Notes: generated from the letters alone by a model not told the origin. A DNA stretch of 64,000 nt from Lentzea albidocapillata (GCF_000719115.1 NZ_JOEA01000005.1:62001-126000), one strand, 5' to 3'. Shown: positions 26,188 to 35,595, counted from the first letter of the stretch. A program made the numbers and translations.

Positions 26188-26646
26188 ATGTCGCTCAACG
26201 CAGTCACCCACCTCAACTTCCGCGGCCAGGCCAGGGAGGCACTGGAGTTCTACCGATCGGTGTTCGGCGGACAGGCCACCATCGCCACCTACGCCGACTT
26301 CGGCATGCCCGCCGGCCTGCCCGGCGCCCAGAACGTGGTCTTCGGCCAGGTCGTCGCCGACAACGGCTTCCGCGTCATGGCCTACGACGTGCCCGGCGAG
26401 ACCGTCCCGTTCGTCCACGGCGAGCCCACCACCCACCGGGCGAACGGCACGACGATCACCACGGAGCCGTTCTTCCTCTCCGTGAGCGGCGAGTCCGTCG
26501 AGGAGGTCGCCACGCTCTGGAAGGGCCTCGCCGACGGCGCCGCGGTGGTCGAGGAGTTCGGCCCCGCGCCGTGGGCACCGGGCTTCGGCATGCTCACCGA
26601 CCGGTTCGGCGTGACGTGGATCCTCGACGTCCGCGTGCAGGCCTAG
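26188..26646 (+). CDS. VOC family (PhnB-like) protein
   Basis: A 152-residue vicinal-oxygen-chelate fold protein of the PhnB / 3-demethylubiquinone methyltransferase-like group. THLNFRGQAREALEFYRSVFGG opens the first beta-alpha-beta-beta-beta unit, and GVTWILDV closes the second. Such proteins bind small molecules and may be glyoxalase- or dioxygenase-like; many lack the metal ligands. It is divergent from a WYL regulator that may control it. Its stop overlaps by 4 bases that of the convergent kinase gene. Confidence 0.83.
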   Translation: MSLNAVTHLNFRGQAREALEFYRSVFGGQATIATYADFGMPAGLPGAQNVVFGQVVADNGFRVMAYDVPGETVPFVHGEPTTHRANGTTITTEPFFLSVSGESVEEVATLWKGLADGAAVVEEFGPAPWAPGFGMLTDRFGVTWILDVRVQA

Positions 26647-28388
26647 AGCACCGTCAGGATCTGGTGGTTCCACCACAGGTCGAGCTTGTCGAGGGTGTTG
26701 ATGTCGCCCGGCTTCTTCAGCGTGCCGATGGTGAGGTTCTTGGTGTCGACCCACCAGACCTGGGCGATGCCGCCGTCGAGGAAGCAGGTGGTGAACTCGT
26801 TCGGCAGCGGGCCGGAGGTGTCGCGGTAGAAGAGCGCGTAGTGGATGGGGTCGGACTTGGGCCGGCACCCACCGCGCTCGTCCATCCGCGGAATGCCCCG
26901 GCTCGCCACCAGGTCCTGGAAGAACGCGTTCTGCTTGGCCTGGTCGGCGAACAGCCGGAACTCGGCCTCGGCCGGCGGCGGGGCCCACGGGTCGTCGACG
27001 GTCACGGTGGTGCAGCGGGCGGTGGCGACCGTGCCCTGCTCGGCAGCGACGGGCACGCAGGACTTGGCGGTCTGGTAGACGGCCGGCAGGGCCGCCAGCA
27101 GCGCGTCGTCCTGCGGCGTCCGCGTCGGGGTGGCGCTCGTGGTCGTGGTGGTCGTCGTGGTCGTGGTCGTGCTGGCCGGGGTGCTGCTGGACGTGCCGGA
27201 CCCGAGCTTCCTGTCGCCGTTCCCGATGATCAGCACGGTCGCGACGATGCCCGCCACGACCGCGAGCACTCCGCCGGCGAGGGCGATCCTCTTGGCGGGG
27301 GACGCGGGACCGGACTGGGCGCGGGTCGGCGGGTACGGCAGCGGCGTCACGGCCTGCTGAGGGCCGGTCGGGACGCGCTGAACCGGCGCCCAGGGCTGAG
27401 GTGTGGGCGGCTGAGGGAAGTGCGGGCGGCCCTGCGGGACCGGCGGGACGGGCTGCGGCCAGCCGGTCGGGCCTGGTGGGGTCGGACGAGTGGGCTGTCC
27501 CGCGGATGGAGTCGCGCCGGCCAACCCGAGTTGTCCCGCGGGCGGTGTCGCGGGTGGTGTCGCGCCCGCAGGTGCGGCCAGTGCTTCGGCTGCCGCCCGC
27601 GCGAAGGCGCCCGCCGTGGCGTAGCGGTCGGCCGGGTTCTTGGCCATGCCCTTCGCGATGACGACGTCCAGCGCCGCCGGGACCTCCGGGTTCAGCGGGG
27701 ACGCCTTGGGCGGTGCCTCGTTGAGGTGCGCCCAGATCTGGGCGGCGGTGCCGTCTGCGCTGAACGGCCGGCGGCTCGTCAGGCAGGCGAACAGGACGCA
27801 CGCCAGGGCGTACACGTCCGCGCGGCCGTCCACCGGGCCGCTCTCGAAGCGTTCCGGGGCCATGTAGTCGAGGGTGCCGACCACGGAGCCGGACGCCGTC
27901 AGGCTCGTGGCGGCCGGTGAGACGCTGCGGGCGATGCCGAAGTCCACCAGGTACACGAAGTCGCCGGAGGTCACGAGGACGTTCGACGGTTTCACATCGC
28001 GGTGCACGAGGCCGTCGGCGTGAGCGGCGTCCAGTGCGCTCGCCACCTGGTCGACGATGCGCACGGCCCGTGCCGGTTCGACGGTCCCCTCGCGGATCAC
28101 GTCCGACAGGTCGGCGCCCTCCACCAGCCGCATGTCCAGGTAGAGGCGGTCGTCGATCTCGCCGTAGGCGTGGATGGGGATGACGTGCGGTTCGCGCAGC
28201 CGGGCGACGATCTGCGCCTCGCGGCGGAAGCGGGCGCGGAAGTCCTCGTCGTCGTGGTAGCCGGGCGACAGCCTTTTGAGCGCCACGAACCGGTCGTGCG
28301 CCGTGTCGTAGGCCCGGTGCACCTCGCCCATCCCGCCGCGACCGAGCAGTTGCTCGATCCGGTACGGCCCGAACGTCTCTTCCGTCAT
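26643..28388 (-). CDS. transmembrane Ser/Thr protein kinase
   Basis: A 581-residue Hanks-type kinase. The glycine loop GRGGMGEV is at residues 16-23, the ATP-site Lys in VALKRL is near 38, the catalytic HRDVKPSN near 128, the DFG loop VDFGIARS near 147 and the APE-like APERFE near 175. A Pro/Gln/Gly-rich juxtamembrane linker (about 280-360) leads to one membrane helix (about 366-389). A Thr-rich spacer and a 130-residue extracellular domain with cysteines but no PASTA repeats follow. It should sense an external signal and phosphorylate cytoplasmic targets. A GAGGA ribosome-binding site supports the ATG at 28388. Confidence 0.9.
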   Translation of the reverse strand: MTEETFGPYRIEQLLGRGGMGEVHRAYDTAHDRFVALKRLSPGYHDDEDFRARFRREAQIVARLREPHVIPIHAYGEIDDRLYLDMRLVEGADLSDVIREGTVEPARAVRIVDQVASALDAAHADGLVHRDVKPSNVLVTSGDFVYLVDFGIARSVSPAATSLTASGSVVGTLDYMAPERFESGPVDGRADVYALACVLFACLTSRRPFSADGTAAQIWAHLNEAPPKASPLNPEVPAALDVVIAKGMAKNPADRYATAGAFARAAAEALAAPAGATPPATPPAGQLGLAGATPSAGQPTRPTPPGPTGWPQPVPPVPQGRPHFPQPPTPQPWAPVQRVPTGPQQAVTPLPYPPTRAQSGPASPAKRIALAGGVLAVVAGIVATVLIIGNGDRKLGSGTSSSTPASTTTTTTTTTTTSATPTRTPQDDALLAALPAVYQTAKSCVPVAAEQGTVATARCTTVTVDDPWAPPPAEAEFRLFADQAKQNAFFQDLVASRGIPRMDERGGCRPKSDPIHYALFYRDTSGPLPNEFTTCFLDGGIAQVWWVDTKNLTIGTLKKPGDINTLDKLDLWWNHQILTVL

Positions 28389-28607
28389 GGTCCTCGTTGT
28401 CCCGAGCGTCGCGTCCGTTCGAGTCGACGCGCGCCGGCCGCCGCGCGTTCCACCGGGCAGCAGCCTACAAATGCGCGGGCGAACCGGTGCGCGGAGGCCA
28501 GGCCGGGCCAACGGGCGCCACGATCCTTTGTGGACAGAGGCGGCGTTGTCGTGACGGCCGTTCGGGTGGTTTCTCCTCGCCACACTCGAAGTTCATTTGG
28601 TTGCTCA

Positions 28608-28637
28608 TTGACAGACCCGGCGGGAACTCGACACGCT
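28608..28637 (+). promoter_or_regulatory. possible promoter of the carboxypeptidase gene
   Basis: A perfect TTGACA (28608-28613) is followed after 18 bases by CACGCT, a weak -10. It lies 34 bases before the ATG in the 282-bp gap after the divergent kinase gene. Only the -35 is convincing. Confidence 0.35.
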
Positions 28638-28670
28638 GCACCTCCCTGTGATCGAAAGGTGCCGCTTGTC

Positions 28671-29408
28671 ATGAAACTCCGTTTCGTCTTACCGATCCTC
28701 GCCCTGCTCTCCGCCGTGGTCGTCACCCCTGCCGCAGCGGCGGAGGCGGATCCCGTGACGGCCGCCGACGCCTGTTACACCTGGGGACGCACCCTCTCGC
28801 AGGGAGCGTCGGGCGAGGACGTGCGTCAGCTGCAGATCCGGGTGGCCGGCTATCCCGGTTACGGCGGCGTGCTGGGCCTCGACGGGCAGTTCGGGCCCGC
28901 CACCAAGGCGGCGGTGACCCGGTTCCAGCAGGCCTACGGCCTCGGCGCCGACGGCATCGCCGGATCCGCCACGTTCACGAAGCTCTACGCGTTGCAGGAC
29001 AACGACTGCACGCCCGTCAACTTCTCCTACGACGAGCTGAACAACTGCAACTCCGACTGGTCGGGCGGCAACGTCTCGGCGGCGACCGCGCGCGCCAACG
29101 CCCTGGTGTCCATGTGGAAGCTGCAGGCGATGCGGCACGCCATGGGAGACAGGCCGATCGACGTCAACGGCGGCTTCCGCAGCGTCGCGTGCAACAACGC
29201 CGTCGGCGGCGCGACCGGAAGCCGGCACCTCTACGGCGACGCCGTCGACCTGGGCGCCGGACCGCAGGGCTTCTGCGCGCTGGCCAAGCAGGCCCGCAAC
29301 CACGGCTTCAGCGAGATCCTCGGCCCGGGCTACACCGGCCACAACGACCACGTGCACGTCGCCCACCGGTCCAGCCGCTTCTGGTCCGCACCGAGCTGCG
29401 GCATCTAG
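28671..29408 (+). CDS. secreted zinc D-Ala-D-Ala carboxypeptidase (M15) with PG-binding domain
   Basis: A 245-residue precursor. A signal peptide (residues 1-23, ending PAAAA) leads to a PG_binding_1 domain (about 40-110; VRQLQIRV, GQFGPATKAAVTRFQ) and an M15-type peptidase domain (about 120-245). The zinc and catalytic motifs SRHLYGDAVDL and DHVHVAH are intact. It resembles the Streptomyces albus G D,D-carboxypeptidase, which trims peptidoglycan stem peptides outside the cell. It stands alone, is followed by a hairpin and is divergent from the Ser/Thr kinase gene. Confidence 0.9.
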   Translation: MKLRFVLPILALLSAVVVTPAAAAEADPVTAADACYTWGRTLSQGASGEDVRQLQIRVAGYPGYGGVLGLDGQFGPATKAAVTRFQQAYGLGADGIAGSATFTKLYALQDNDCTPVNFSYDELNNCNSDWSGGNVSAATARANALVSMWKLQAMRHAMGDRPIDVNGGFRSVACNNAVGGATGSRHLYGDAVDLGAGPQGFCALAKQARNHGFSEILGPGYTGHNDHVHVAHRSSRFWSAPSCGI

Positions 29409-29419
29409 TCACCATCGAC

Positions 29420-29447
29420 ACGGCGGCTCCCGTACGGGAGTCGCCGT
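29420..29447. terminator. 28-bp palindromic terminator
   Basis: ACGGCG-g-CTCCCG-TA-CGGGAG-t-CGCCGT forms a near-perfect hairpin (one G-T pair) that fills the gap between the convergent carboxypeptidase and HTH genes. Confidence 0.7.
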
Positions 29448-29723
29448 TCACTCCCCCGCGGCCCGCGCCCGCGGAGGCACCGCGAGCCACTCCAGTTCGG
29501 CGGCGAGCATGCCGAGCTGGAACCTCGACTGCACGCCGAGCAGTGACTGCAGGCGCGCGATGCGCCGGTTCAGGGTGCGCAGGCTGACGTCCAGCTCGCG
29601 GGCGATCGCACGGTCGGTCGCGCCGGTGCGCATGAGCCGCAACAGGCGCTGAGTCGCCATCGTGGGCTCCTGGCCCACGGTCAGGTGGGTGACCACCCCC
29701 GGTGTTACGCGGGTCACAGTCAT
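29448..29723 (-). CDS. small LuxR-type HTH protein
   Basis: A 91-residue protein that is essentially a lone helix-turn-helix of the LuxR/GerE type (residues 30-75). ATQRLLRLMRTGATDRAIARELDVSLRTLNRRI gives the scissor and recognition helices. It resembles the C-terminus of larger LuxR regulators that lack a separate N-terminal sensor. It may be a stand-alone DNA-binding protein or the remnant of a longer regulator. The ATG at 29723 was chosen over an upstream in-frame start because that start overlaps an A/T-rich promoter-like stretch. Confidence 0.7.
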   Translation of the reverse strand: MTVTRVTPGVVTHLTVGQEPTMATQRLLRLMRTGATDRAIARELDVSLRTLNRRIARLQSLLGVQSRFQLGMLAAELEWLAVPPRARAAGE

Positions 29724-29867
29724 AGGGCGACTGTATGTCGGACTATTGGCGGCCGTCAATCAAAAGTCCGCACTTCGCTGTCAAATCACACCCATCTTCA
29801 GGATGAACGCCGCCATTACCAGGGCAGACAGCTCTCGGGGACAGAACAAGGCCCGTGATCGACGTGC

Positions 29868-31091
29868 CTAGGTGGCGCTGGAGGAAAGCTGCACCTCAGG
29901 TGCGGCGGCACCGGCTGCGACCTCGCCCAGCCGCGCGTCCAGCACCTCCGGCGACAGCACGTGCCGCACCACCATCGCCGCCGCGCCCAGGGCACCGGCG
30001 GTCACACCGGCGCCTGAGGCGACGATGCGCAGGTTCTCGGTGGCCAGCGGGAGCGAGCGGCGGTAGATCGACTCGCGCACGCCCGCCAGCAGCATCTCGC
30101 CCGCCTCCGCGAGCAGGCCGCCGATGACCACGAGCGACGGGTTGAACATGCTGACGCAGCCGGCGAGCACCTCGCCGATGTCCCTGCCCGCCTGCCGCAC
30201 GACGCGGCCCGCCTCGAGGTTGCCGGCCCGGACGAGGCCGACCACGTCGGCCGTCGAGTCGGCGGGGTGGCCCAGGTCGCGCAGCTTCGCGGCCAGCGCG
30301 GGGCCGGCGGCGACCGCCTCCAGGCAGTCGGTGTTGCCGCAGCGGCAGAGCGCCTCGCCGCCCTGGGGCACCCTGATGTGGCCGAGGTCGCCCGCGGCAC
30401 CCGCCGCGCCGCGGTGCAGGACGCCGTTGCTGATCAGGCCCGCGCCGATGCCGGTCGCCGCCTTCACCACGATCATGTGCCGCACGTCCGGGTGCGAGGC
30501 GGTGTGCTCGCCCAGGGCCATGAGGTTGACCTCGTTGTCGACCAGGACCGGCACGTCGAACTCCGCCGCGATCGCCGCGGGGACGTCGAAGCCGTCCCAG
30601 CCGGGCATGATCGGCGGGTTGTTCGGGCGGCCGCTGGAGTGCTCGACCGGGCCCGGCAGGCCGATGCCGACGCCCGCGATCTCCGCGGTGCCGACGGTCC
30701 GCAGCAACGAGCGCCAGGTCGTGACCAGGAGCGGAAGTATGGCGGCCGGGCCGTCGGCCACGTCGAGGTCCACCTGTTCGACGGCCAGCAACTGGCAGGC
30801 CAGGTCGGAGATGGCGACGGTGGCGTGGGTGGCGCCCACCTCGGCCGCGAGCACGAGGTGGGCGGAGGGGTTGAAGCCGAACCTGCCGGCCGGACGTCCT
30901 CCGGTCGACTCGCCCGTGCCGCTGCCGGTCACCAGGCCGGCGGCCACCAGCAGGTCCAGCCTGGCGCGCACGGTGGAACGGGCGAGGCCGGTCGCGGCCA
31001 CGATCTCCGCTCGGGTGCGCGGGCTGCCGTCCATCAGCATGCGCAGCACTGCGGCCGGCGAACCCGCCTCGACACCCAAGGTGCTCTCCAT
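29868..31091 (-). CDS. ROK family transcriptional repressor
   Basis: A 407-residue ROK regulator. An N-terminal winged helix (residues 10-65; RAEIVAATGLARSTVRARLD) is followed by an actin-like sugar-kinase fold. The DxGxT-like ATP loop is degenerate (AAEVGATHATVAIS), suggesting a regulator rather than a kinase. The zinc motif GHIRVPQGGEALCRCGNTDC has the ROK His and Cys ligands. It lies 42 bp downstream of the sugar-phosphate isomerase gene on the same strand, so it probably represses the sugar ABC operon and is released by its sugar ligand. Confidence 0.9.
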   Translation of the reverse strand: MESTLGVEAGSPAAVLRMLMDGSPRTRAEIVAATGLARSTVRARLDLLVAAGLVTGSGTGESTGGRPAGRFGFNPSAHLVLAAEVGATHATVAISDLACQLLAVEQVDLDVADGPAAILPLLVTTWRSLLRTVGTAEIAGVGIGLPGPVEHSSGRPNNPPIMPGWDGFDVPAAIAAEFDVPVLVDNEVNLMALGEHTASHPDVRHMIVVKAATGIGAGLISNGVLHRGAAGAAGDLGHIRVPQGGEALCRCGNTDCLEAVAAGPALAAKLRDLGHPADSTADVVGLVRAGNLEAGRVVRQAGRDIGEVLAGCVSMFNPSLVVIGGLLAEAGEMLLAGVRESIYRRSLPLATENLRIVASGAGVTAGALGAAAMVVRHVLSPEVLDARLGEVAAGAAAPEVQLSSSAT

Positions 31092-31133
31092 CGAACAATT
31101 GTCACATCGGCACGGGCAGGCGGTTCGCGGTCG

Positions 31134-32141
31134 TCACCCGCCGGAACTGAAGGCGGCGTCGAACGAGGCCGACGGTGGGTCGAACGCGTCGCGGCGGATG
31201 AACTCCAGCGCCTCGGGCGCACCGGTGAGCCGGTCCATCCCCGCGTCCTCCCACTCGACGCTGATCGGGCCGGCGTAGCCGATGGTGTTGAGCATCCGGA
31301 ACGACTGCTCCCACGGCACGTCACCGCGTCCGGTGGAGACGAAGTCCCAGCCGCGCCGCGGGTCCGCCCACGCCAGGTGCGAGCCGAGGCGCCCGTTGCG
31401 GCCGTTGCCGACCTGGCGCCGGGCGTCCTTGCAGTCGACGTGGTAGATCCGGTCGCGGAAGTCCCACAGGAACCCGACCGGGTCGAGGTCCTGCCAGACG
31501 AAGTGCGACGGGTCCCAGTTGAGGCCGAACGCGGGCCGGTGCCCGATCGCCTCCAGCGCCCGGACGGTGGTCCAGTAGTCGTAGGCGATCTCGGACGGAT
31601 GGACCTCGTGCGCGAACCGCACGCCCACCTCGTCGAACACGTCCAGGATCGGGTTCCAGCGGTCGGCGAAGTCCTGGTAGCCCGCGTCGATCATCGAGGC
31701 GGGCGCCGGCGGGAACATCGCGACGGCCTTCCAGATCGACGAGCCGGTGAACCCGACGACGGTGTCGACGCCGAGCCTGGCCGCGGCCCGCGCGGTCGCC
31801 TTCATCTCCTCCGCCGCCCGCTGCCGCACTCCCTCGGGATCGCCGTCACCCCAGTTGCGGGCGGACAGGATGCCCTGGTGCCGTTCGTCGATGGGATCGT
31901 CGCAGACGGCCTGGCCGGTGAGGTGGTTGGAGATCGCCCACACCTTCAGGTCGTGCTTGGCGAGGATCGCGAGCCGGTCCGCGACGTAGTCGTCGTCCTC
32001 CGCGGCCCGCCACGGGTCGAGGTGGTCGCCCCAGCAGGCGATCTCCAGGCCGTCGTAGCCCCAGCCGGAGGCCAGCCGGCAGACCTCCTCGAACGGCAGG
32101 TCGGCCCACTGGCCCGTGAACAGCGTGATCGGACGTGCCAT
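31134..32141 (-). CDS. sugar phosphate isomerase/epimerase (AP-endonuclease-2-like TIM barrel)
   Basis: A 335-residue TIM-barrel protein of the xylose-isomerase-like family. [20 protein letters not shown] is near the start, [12 protein letters not shown] near 110, [11 protein letters not shown] near 175 (metal ligands) and [10 protein letters not shown] and HVDCKDARR near 205-235. Metal-binding Glu, Asp and His residues are in place. It probably isomerises or epimerises an oxidised sugar made by the upstream Gfo/Idh enzyme. A GAGGAGGAG ribosome-binding site precedes the ATG. A 164-bp palindrome separates it from the upstream gene. Confidence 0.87.
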   Translation of the reverse strand: MARPITLFTGQWADLPFEEVCRLASGWGYDGLEIACWGDHLDPWRAAEDDDYVADRLAILAKHDLKVWAISNHLTGQAVCDDPIDERHQGILSARNWGDGDPEGVRQRAAEEMKATARAAARLGVDTVVGFTGSSIWKAVAMFPPAPASMIDAGYQDFADRWNPILDVFDEVGVRFAHEVHPSEIAYDYWTTVRALEAIGHRPAFGLNWDPSHFVWQDLDPVGFLWDFRDRIYHVDCKDARRQVGNGRNGRLGSHLAWADPRRGWDFVSTGRGDVPWEQSFRMLNTIGYAGPISVEWEDAGMDRLTGAPEALEFIRRDAFDPPSASFDAAFSSGG

Positions 32142-32157
32142 CTCCGGTCTCCTCCTC

Positions 32158-32321
32158 AGGTCGTGTCCTGCAAGTTCGTTCGGTGAGAGGCGCGGGCGAG
32201 CGACCCGGAGGCGGTGCCGCCGCAGCGCCCTCATACCGGGCGTATTCGGGTGTTGCGGCGGTGCCGCCTCCGGGTCCCTCGGCCGCTACTGTCGCCGGAC
32301 GAGGCTTGTAGGACACGACCT
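32158..32321. mobile_element. 164-bp imperfect palindrome, MITE-like
   Basis: The two halves are inverted copies of each other over almost the whole length. Both ends read AGGTCGTGTCCT inward, and the inner ACCCGGAGGCGG block recurs in the other arm; overall arm identity is roughly 75%. It contains no ORF. The right end supplies the last bases of the stop codon of the Gfo/Idh gene, and the left end touches the ribosome-binding site of the isomerase gene. No target duplication is evident. It may be a decayed miniature element or a large attenuator hairpin. Confidence 0.6.
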
Positions 32322-33477
32322 AAACCTGCTGCCACGTGCGGGTTTCCGAGCTTGCCTCGACGGCGGCGAGGACGCGCTGCACCCGCAGTCCGTCGGCGAA
32401 CGTCGGTGTGGGGTCGGTGCCCGCGGCCACCGCCCGCACGAGGTCGACGGCCTGGTGGGTGAACGCGTGCTCGTAGCCCAGGCCGTGCCCGGCGGGCCAC
32501 CAGGCACCCACGTACGGGTGCTCCGGCTCGGTGACCATGATCCGGCGGAACCCCGCGACGGCGGAGTCCTCGGTGCCGTCGAAGAACTGCAGCACGTTCA
32601 TGTCCTCGAAGTCGAACGCCAGGCTGCCCTTCGAGCCGTTGATCTCGATGCGCAGCGCGTTCTTGCGGCCGTTGGCGAAGCGCGTGGCCTCGAACGAGCC
32701 GAGCGCGCCGCCGGCGAAGCGCGCCAGGAACAGCGCCGCGTCGTCCACGGTGACCGGTCCGGTCTCCTCGGACGCGGTGCCGGACAGCCCGGAGTGACTG
32801 GCCGCCAGCGGACGCTCCGGCACGAACGTCACCAGCGTCCCCATCACCTCGCTGATGGTGTCGCCGAGGACGAACTGGGTGGCGTCCACGATGTGCGCGC
32901 CGATGTCGCCCAGCGCGCCGGAGCCCGCCTTCTCCTTGTCCAGCCGCCAGGACAGCGGCGCGGCCGGGTCCACGATCCAGTCCTGCAGGTACTGGGCGCG
33001 CACGTGGTGGATGCGCCCCAGCCTGCCCTGGGCGACCAGGTCGCGCGCCAGGCCCAGGGCGGGCACCCGCCGGTAGCTGAACCCGACCATGGCCCGGACC
33101 CCGTGCCGTGCGGCGCGTTCGGCGGCCTCGGCCATGGCGACGGCTTCGGCGACGCTGTTGGCCATCGGCTTCTCGCACAGCACGTGCTTGCCCGCGTCCA
33201 GGGCGGCGATCGCGATCTCGGCGTGCGTGTCACCCGGCGTGCAGATGTCCACCACGTGCACGTCGTCGCGGTCCAGCACGGACTTCCAGTCGGTCACGGC
33301 CTCCGCCCAGCCCAGGCGTTCGGCGGCGGCCGCGGTGCGTTCGGCGTCGCGGCCGCAGAGCACGGACATCACCGGTCGCAGCGGCAGGTCGAAGAAGCGC
33401 GGCGCGACCCGCCACGCCTGGGAGTGCGCGGCTCCCATGAAGGCGTGGCCGATCATCGCGATGCCAAGTTCAGTCAC
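32320..33477 (-). CDS. Gfo/Idh/MocA family oxidoreductase
   Basis: A 385-residue NAD(P)-dependent sugar dehydrogenase-like protein. The Rossmann motif in IAMIGHAFMGAAHSQA is a GxGxxG variant in which His replaces the second Gly. The diagnostic CEKPMA is near residue 100, and GALGDIGAHIVD with catalytic His near 195 precedes the alpha/beta C-terminal domain. It should oxidise or reduce a sugar or inositol hydroxyl. It lies 20 bp downstream of the binding-protein gene in the sugar operon. The stop codon is formed at the edge of the 164-bp palindrome. Confidence 0.87.
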   Translation of the reverse strand: MTELGIAMIGHAFMGAAHSQAWRVAPRFFDLPLRPVMSVLCGRDAERTAAAAERLGWAEAVTDWKSVLDRDDVHVVDICTPGDTHAEIAIAALDAGKHVLCEKPMANSVAEAVAMAEAAERAARHGVRAMVGFSYRRVPALGLARDLVAQGRLGRIHHVRAQYLQDWIVDPAAPLSWRLDKEKAGSGALGDIGAHIVDATQFVLGDTISEVMGTLVTFVPERPLAASHSGLSGTASEETGPVTVDDAALFLARFAGGALGSFEATRFANGRKNALRIEINGSKGSLAFDFEDMNVLQFFDGTEDSAVAGFRRIMVTEPEHPYVGAWWPAGHGLGYEHAFTHQAVDLVRAVAAGTDPTPTFADGLRVQRVLAAVEASSETRTWQQV

Positions 33478-33497
33478 CGTGCGGTCCTCTCGGTTTC

Positions 33498-34532
33498 TCA
33501 GGACTCGAAGGCGGTCGGCAGGTAGCGGTCGACGTTGTCCTTCGTGACGACCGGCGCGTAGAGCTGGACCTGCCGCGGAATCTCCACCTCGACCAGGTCG
33601 CCGAGGCTCTTGTTCTGCACGGCGAGCCGCGCGAGCCGGATGCCGTCGGCGCCCTGGGTGGACGGGTAGATCACGGTCGCCTTGTGCGGGCCGTTGTCCG
33701 CCTTGATCTCGCGCATCACGTTGGCCGATCCCGCGCCGCCGACCATGAAGAACTCGCTGCGGCCGGAGTTCTTGATGGCGGCGGTGACGCCGACGCCCTG
33801 GTCGTCGTCGTGGTTCCAGAGGGCGTCGATCTTGGGTGCGGCCTGCAGCAGGTTCGCGGCGGCCCGCTCACCGCTCTCCACGGTGAACTCGGCGGCGACG
33901 CGGTTGCCGACCTTCAGCCCGCAGCCCGCGAGCGCCTGCGCGAAGCCCTTGCTGCGGTCCTGGGTCAGCGGCAGCGAGTCGATGCCGGCGATCTCCGCGA
34001 CCACGGAGCCCGGCTTGTCCTTGAGCCGCTCGCAGACGTACGTGCCGGCGGACACGCCCATGCCGTAGTTGTCGCCGAGCACGGTGGACCGCGCGGCGAA
34101 CGGGCTGTCGAACTGGCGGTCGACGTTGATCACGGTGATGCCGGCCTTCATGGCCTTCAGTGCGACCGGGGTGAGCGCCGCGCCGTCGAACGGCAGCAGG
34201 ACGATCGCGTCCACCTTGTCGTTGATGAACGTCTCGACCTGGCTGATCTGGAGGTTGGGGTCGTTGGTGCCCTCGACGACGCGCAGCTCGACGTCGGAGT
34301 ACTTGCCGGCCTCCTTCTTGGCGGCGTCGGTGATCGCGGCCATCCAGCCGTGGTCGGCGGCCGGTGCGGAGAAGCCGATGACGACCTTCTTGCCCGGCTC
34401 GTCGTTGGCGACCTTCACACCGCCGCTCTGGTTCCCGCCGCCCTGGGGCTCGGGGGTGTTGCCCGTGCACGCGGTGAGCGTGACACCGAGTGTCAGCGCG
34501 GCGACGAGGCTGACGGTTCTCTTGTACGGCAT
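33498..34532 (-). CDS. sugar ABC transporter substrate-binding lipoprotein
   Basis: A 344-residue periplasmic-binding-type protein of the ribose/xylose/inositol group (Peripla_BP_4). The signal peptide has a lipobox LTAC (lipid Cys22), then a Gly/Gln-rich tether. KKVVIGFSAPAADHGWMAAI opens the first lobe, and INVDRQF and NHDDDQG lie in the ligand cleft. It captures a sugar outside the membrane for the permease and ATPase encoded upstream in the same operon. The sugar is not identifiable from sequence alone; a pentose, ribose-like sugar or polyol is possible. Confidence 0.9.
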   Translation of the reverse strand: MPYKRTVSLVAALTLGVTLTACTGNTPEPQGGGNQSGGVKVANDEPGKKVVIGFSAPAADHGWMAAITDAAKKEAGKYSDVELRVVEGTNDPNLQISQVETFINDKVDAIVLLPFDGAALTPVALKAMKAGITVINVDRQFDSPFAARSTVLGDNYGMGVSAGTYVCERLKDKPGSVVAEIAGIDSLPLTQDRSKGFAQALAGCGLKVGNRVAAEFTVESGERAAANLLQAAPKIDALWNHDDDQGVGVTAAIKNSGRSEFFMVGGAGSANVMREIKADNGPHKATVIYPSTQGADGIRLARLAVQNKSLGDLVEVEIPRQVQLYAPVVTKDNVDRYLPTAFES

Positions 34533-34572
34533 GTGTTTCTCTCCTCGGGTGGCAGCGGTCGTGGTCGCGGCG

Positions 34573-35595
34573 TCAAGCGCCGCTGCGTCGGGCGAGCCGC
34601 TGCTGGAGGAGGACGGCGACCACGATGATCGCGCCCTTCGCGACGGCCTGGGCGGAGATGGAGAGGTTGTTGAGGGTGAAGACGTTCGACAGCGTGGTGA
34701 AGATCAGAACGCCGAAGACGGTGCCGGCGATCGTGCCGCGGCCACCGGACAACAGGGTGCCGCCGATCACGACCGCGGCGATCGCGTCGAGCTCGTACAG
34801 GCCGCCGTGGGTCGCGCTGCCGGTCGTGGTGCGGGCGATGAGCATGACGGCGGCGAGCCCGCAGCACAGGCCGAGCAGCGAGTAGAGCATCACGGTGTGG
34901 CGCCGCACGTCGATGCCGGCGAGCCGTGCCGCCTCCGGGTTGCCGCCGACGGCGAACGTCCGCCGCCCGAACGTGGTCCGGTTGAGCAACACCCACCCGC
35001 CCACGGCGACCAGTGCGAAGATCACCACGAGCACCGGTATCCCCAGCACCGACGCGTCGAAGAACGCGGCGAAGCCCGGCACGTTCACGATCTGCGTCTT
35101 GCGGTTGGAGATGATCTCGGCGAGACCGCGGGCGGCGGCCAGGCTCGCCAGGGTCGCGATGAACGCCACGACCCGGCCGTAGGCGATGAGCGCGCCGTTG
35201 ACCAGTCCGCACGCACCGCCCACCAGCAACGCGGTGAACACCATGACGATCCAGTGCGTGTCGTTCGCGATCCCTTGCGTGGCAAGGGTTGTCGCCCAGA
35301 CCGAGGAGAGCGCGACGATCGCGCCCACCGACAGGTCGATCCCGCCGCCGGTGATCACGAACGTCATGCCGATGCTCACGACGCCGATCACCGCCGCGAG
35401 CCGCAGGATGGTGAGCACGTTGTCGATGTCGGCGAACCGGTCGCCGGCCGTGACCACACCGCCGATGCACAACAGGACGAGTGCGACCACGAGACCGGTG
35501 TTGCGCCCGGCCGCGGAGCCGAGCAGCGCCGAGATGCCGGACTCCTTCGCGACCGGTGTTCTCTGCTGCGTGGGCACGGCGGTGTCCTCGCTCAT
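34573..35595 (-). CDS. sugar ABC transporter permease (RbsC-like)
   Basis: A 340-residue integral membrane protein of the BPD_transp_2 (RbsC) family with about 8-10 hydrophobic helices and the signature ISIGMTFVITGGGIDLSVGA-type segment at residues 85-105. GRRTFAVGGNPEAARLAGI is near 220, the cytoplasmic loop that contacts the ATPase. The ATG overlaps the ATPase stop (ATGA). It forms the channel of the sugar importer. Confidence 0.9.
   Translation of the reverse strand: MSEDTAVPTQQRTPVAKESGISALLGSAAGRNTGLVVALVLLCIGGVVTAGDRFADIDNVLTILRLAAVIGVVSIGMTFVITGGGIDLSVGAIVALSSVWATTLATQGIANDTHWIVMVFTALLVGGACGLVNGALIAYGRVVAFIATLASLAAARGLAEIISNRKTQIVNVPGFAAFFDASVLGIPVLVVIFALVAVGGWVLLNRTTFGRRTFAVGGNPEAARLAGIDVRRHTVMLYSLLGLCCGLAAVMLIARTTTGSATHGGLYELDAIAAVVIGGTLLSGGRGTIAGTVFGVLIFTTLSNVFTLNNLSISAQAVAKGAIIVVAVLLQQRLARRSGA

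Noticed and set aside
28389..28670. Possible cyclic-di-AMP (ydaO) riboswitch before the cell-wall carboxypeptidase
   Set aside because: The leader is short and lacks the conserved GG-rich ydaO blocks; only a weak promoter is visible.
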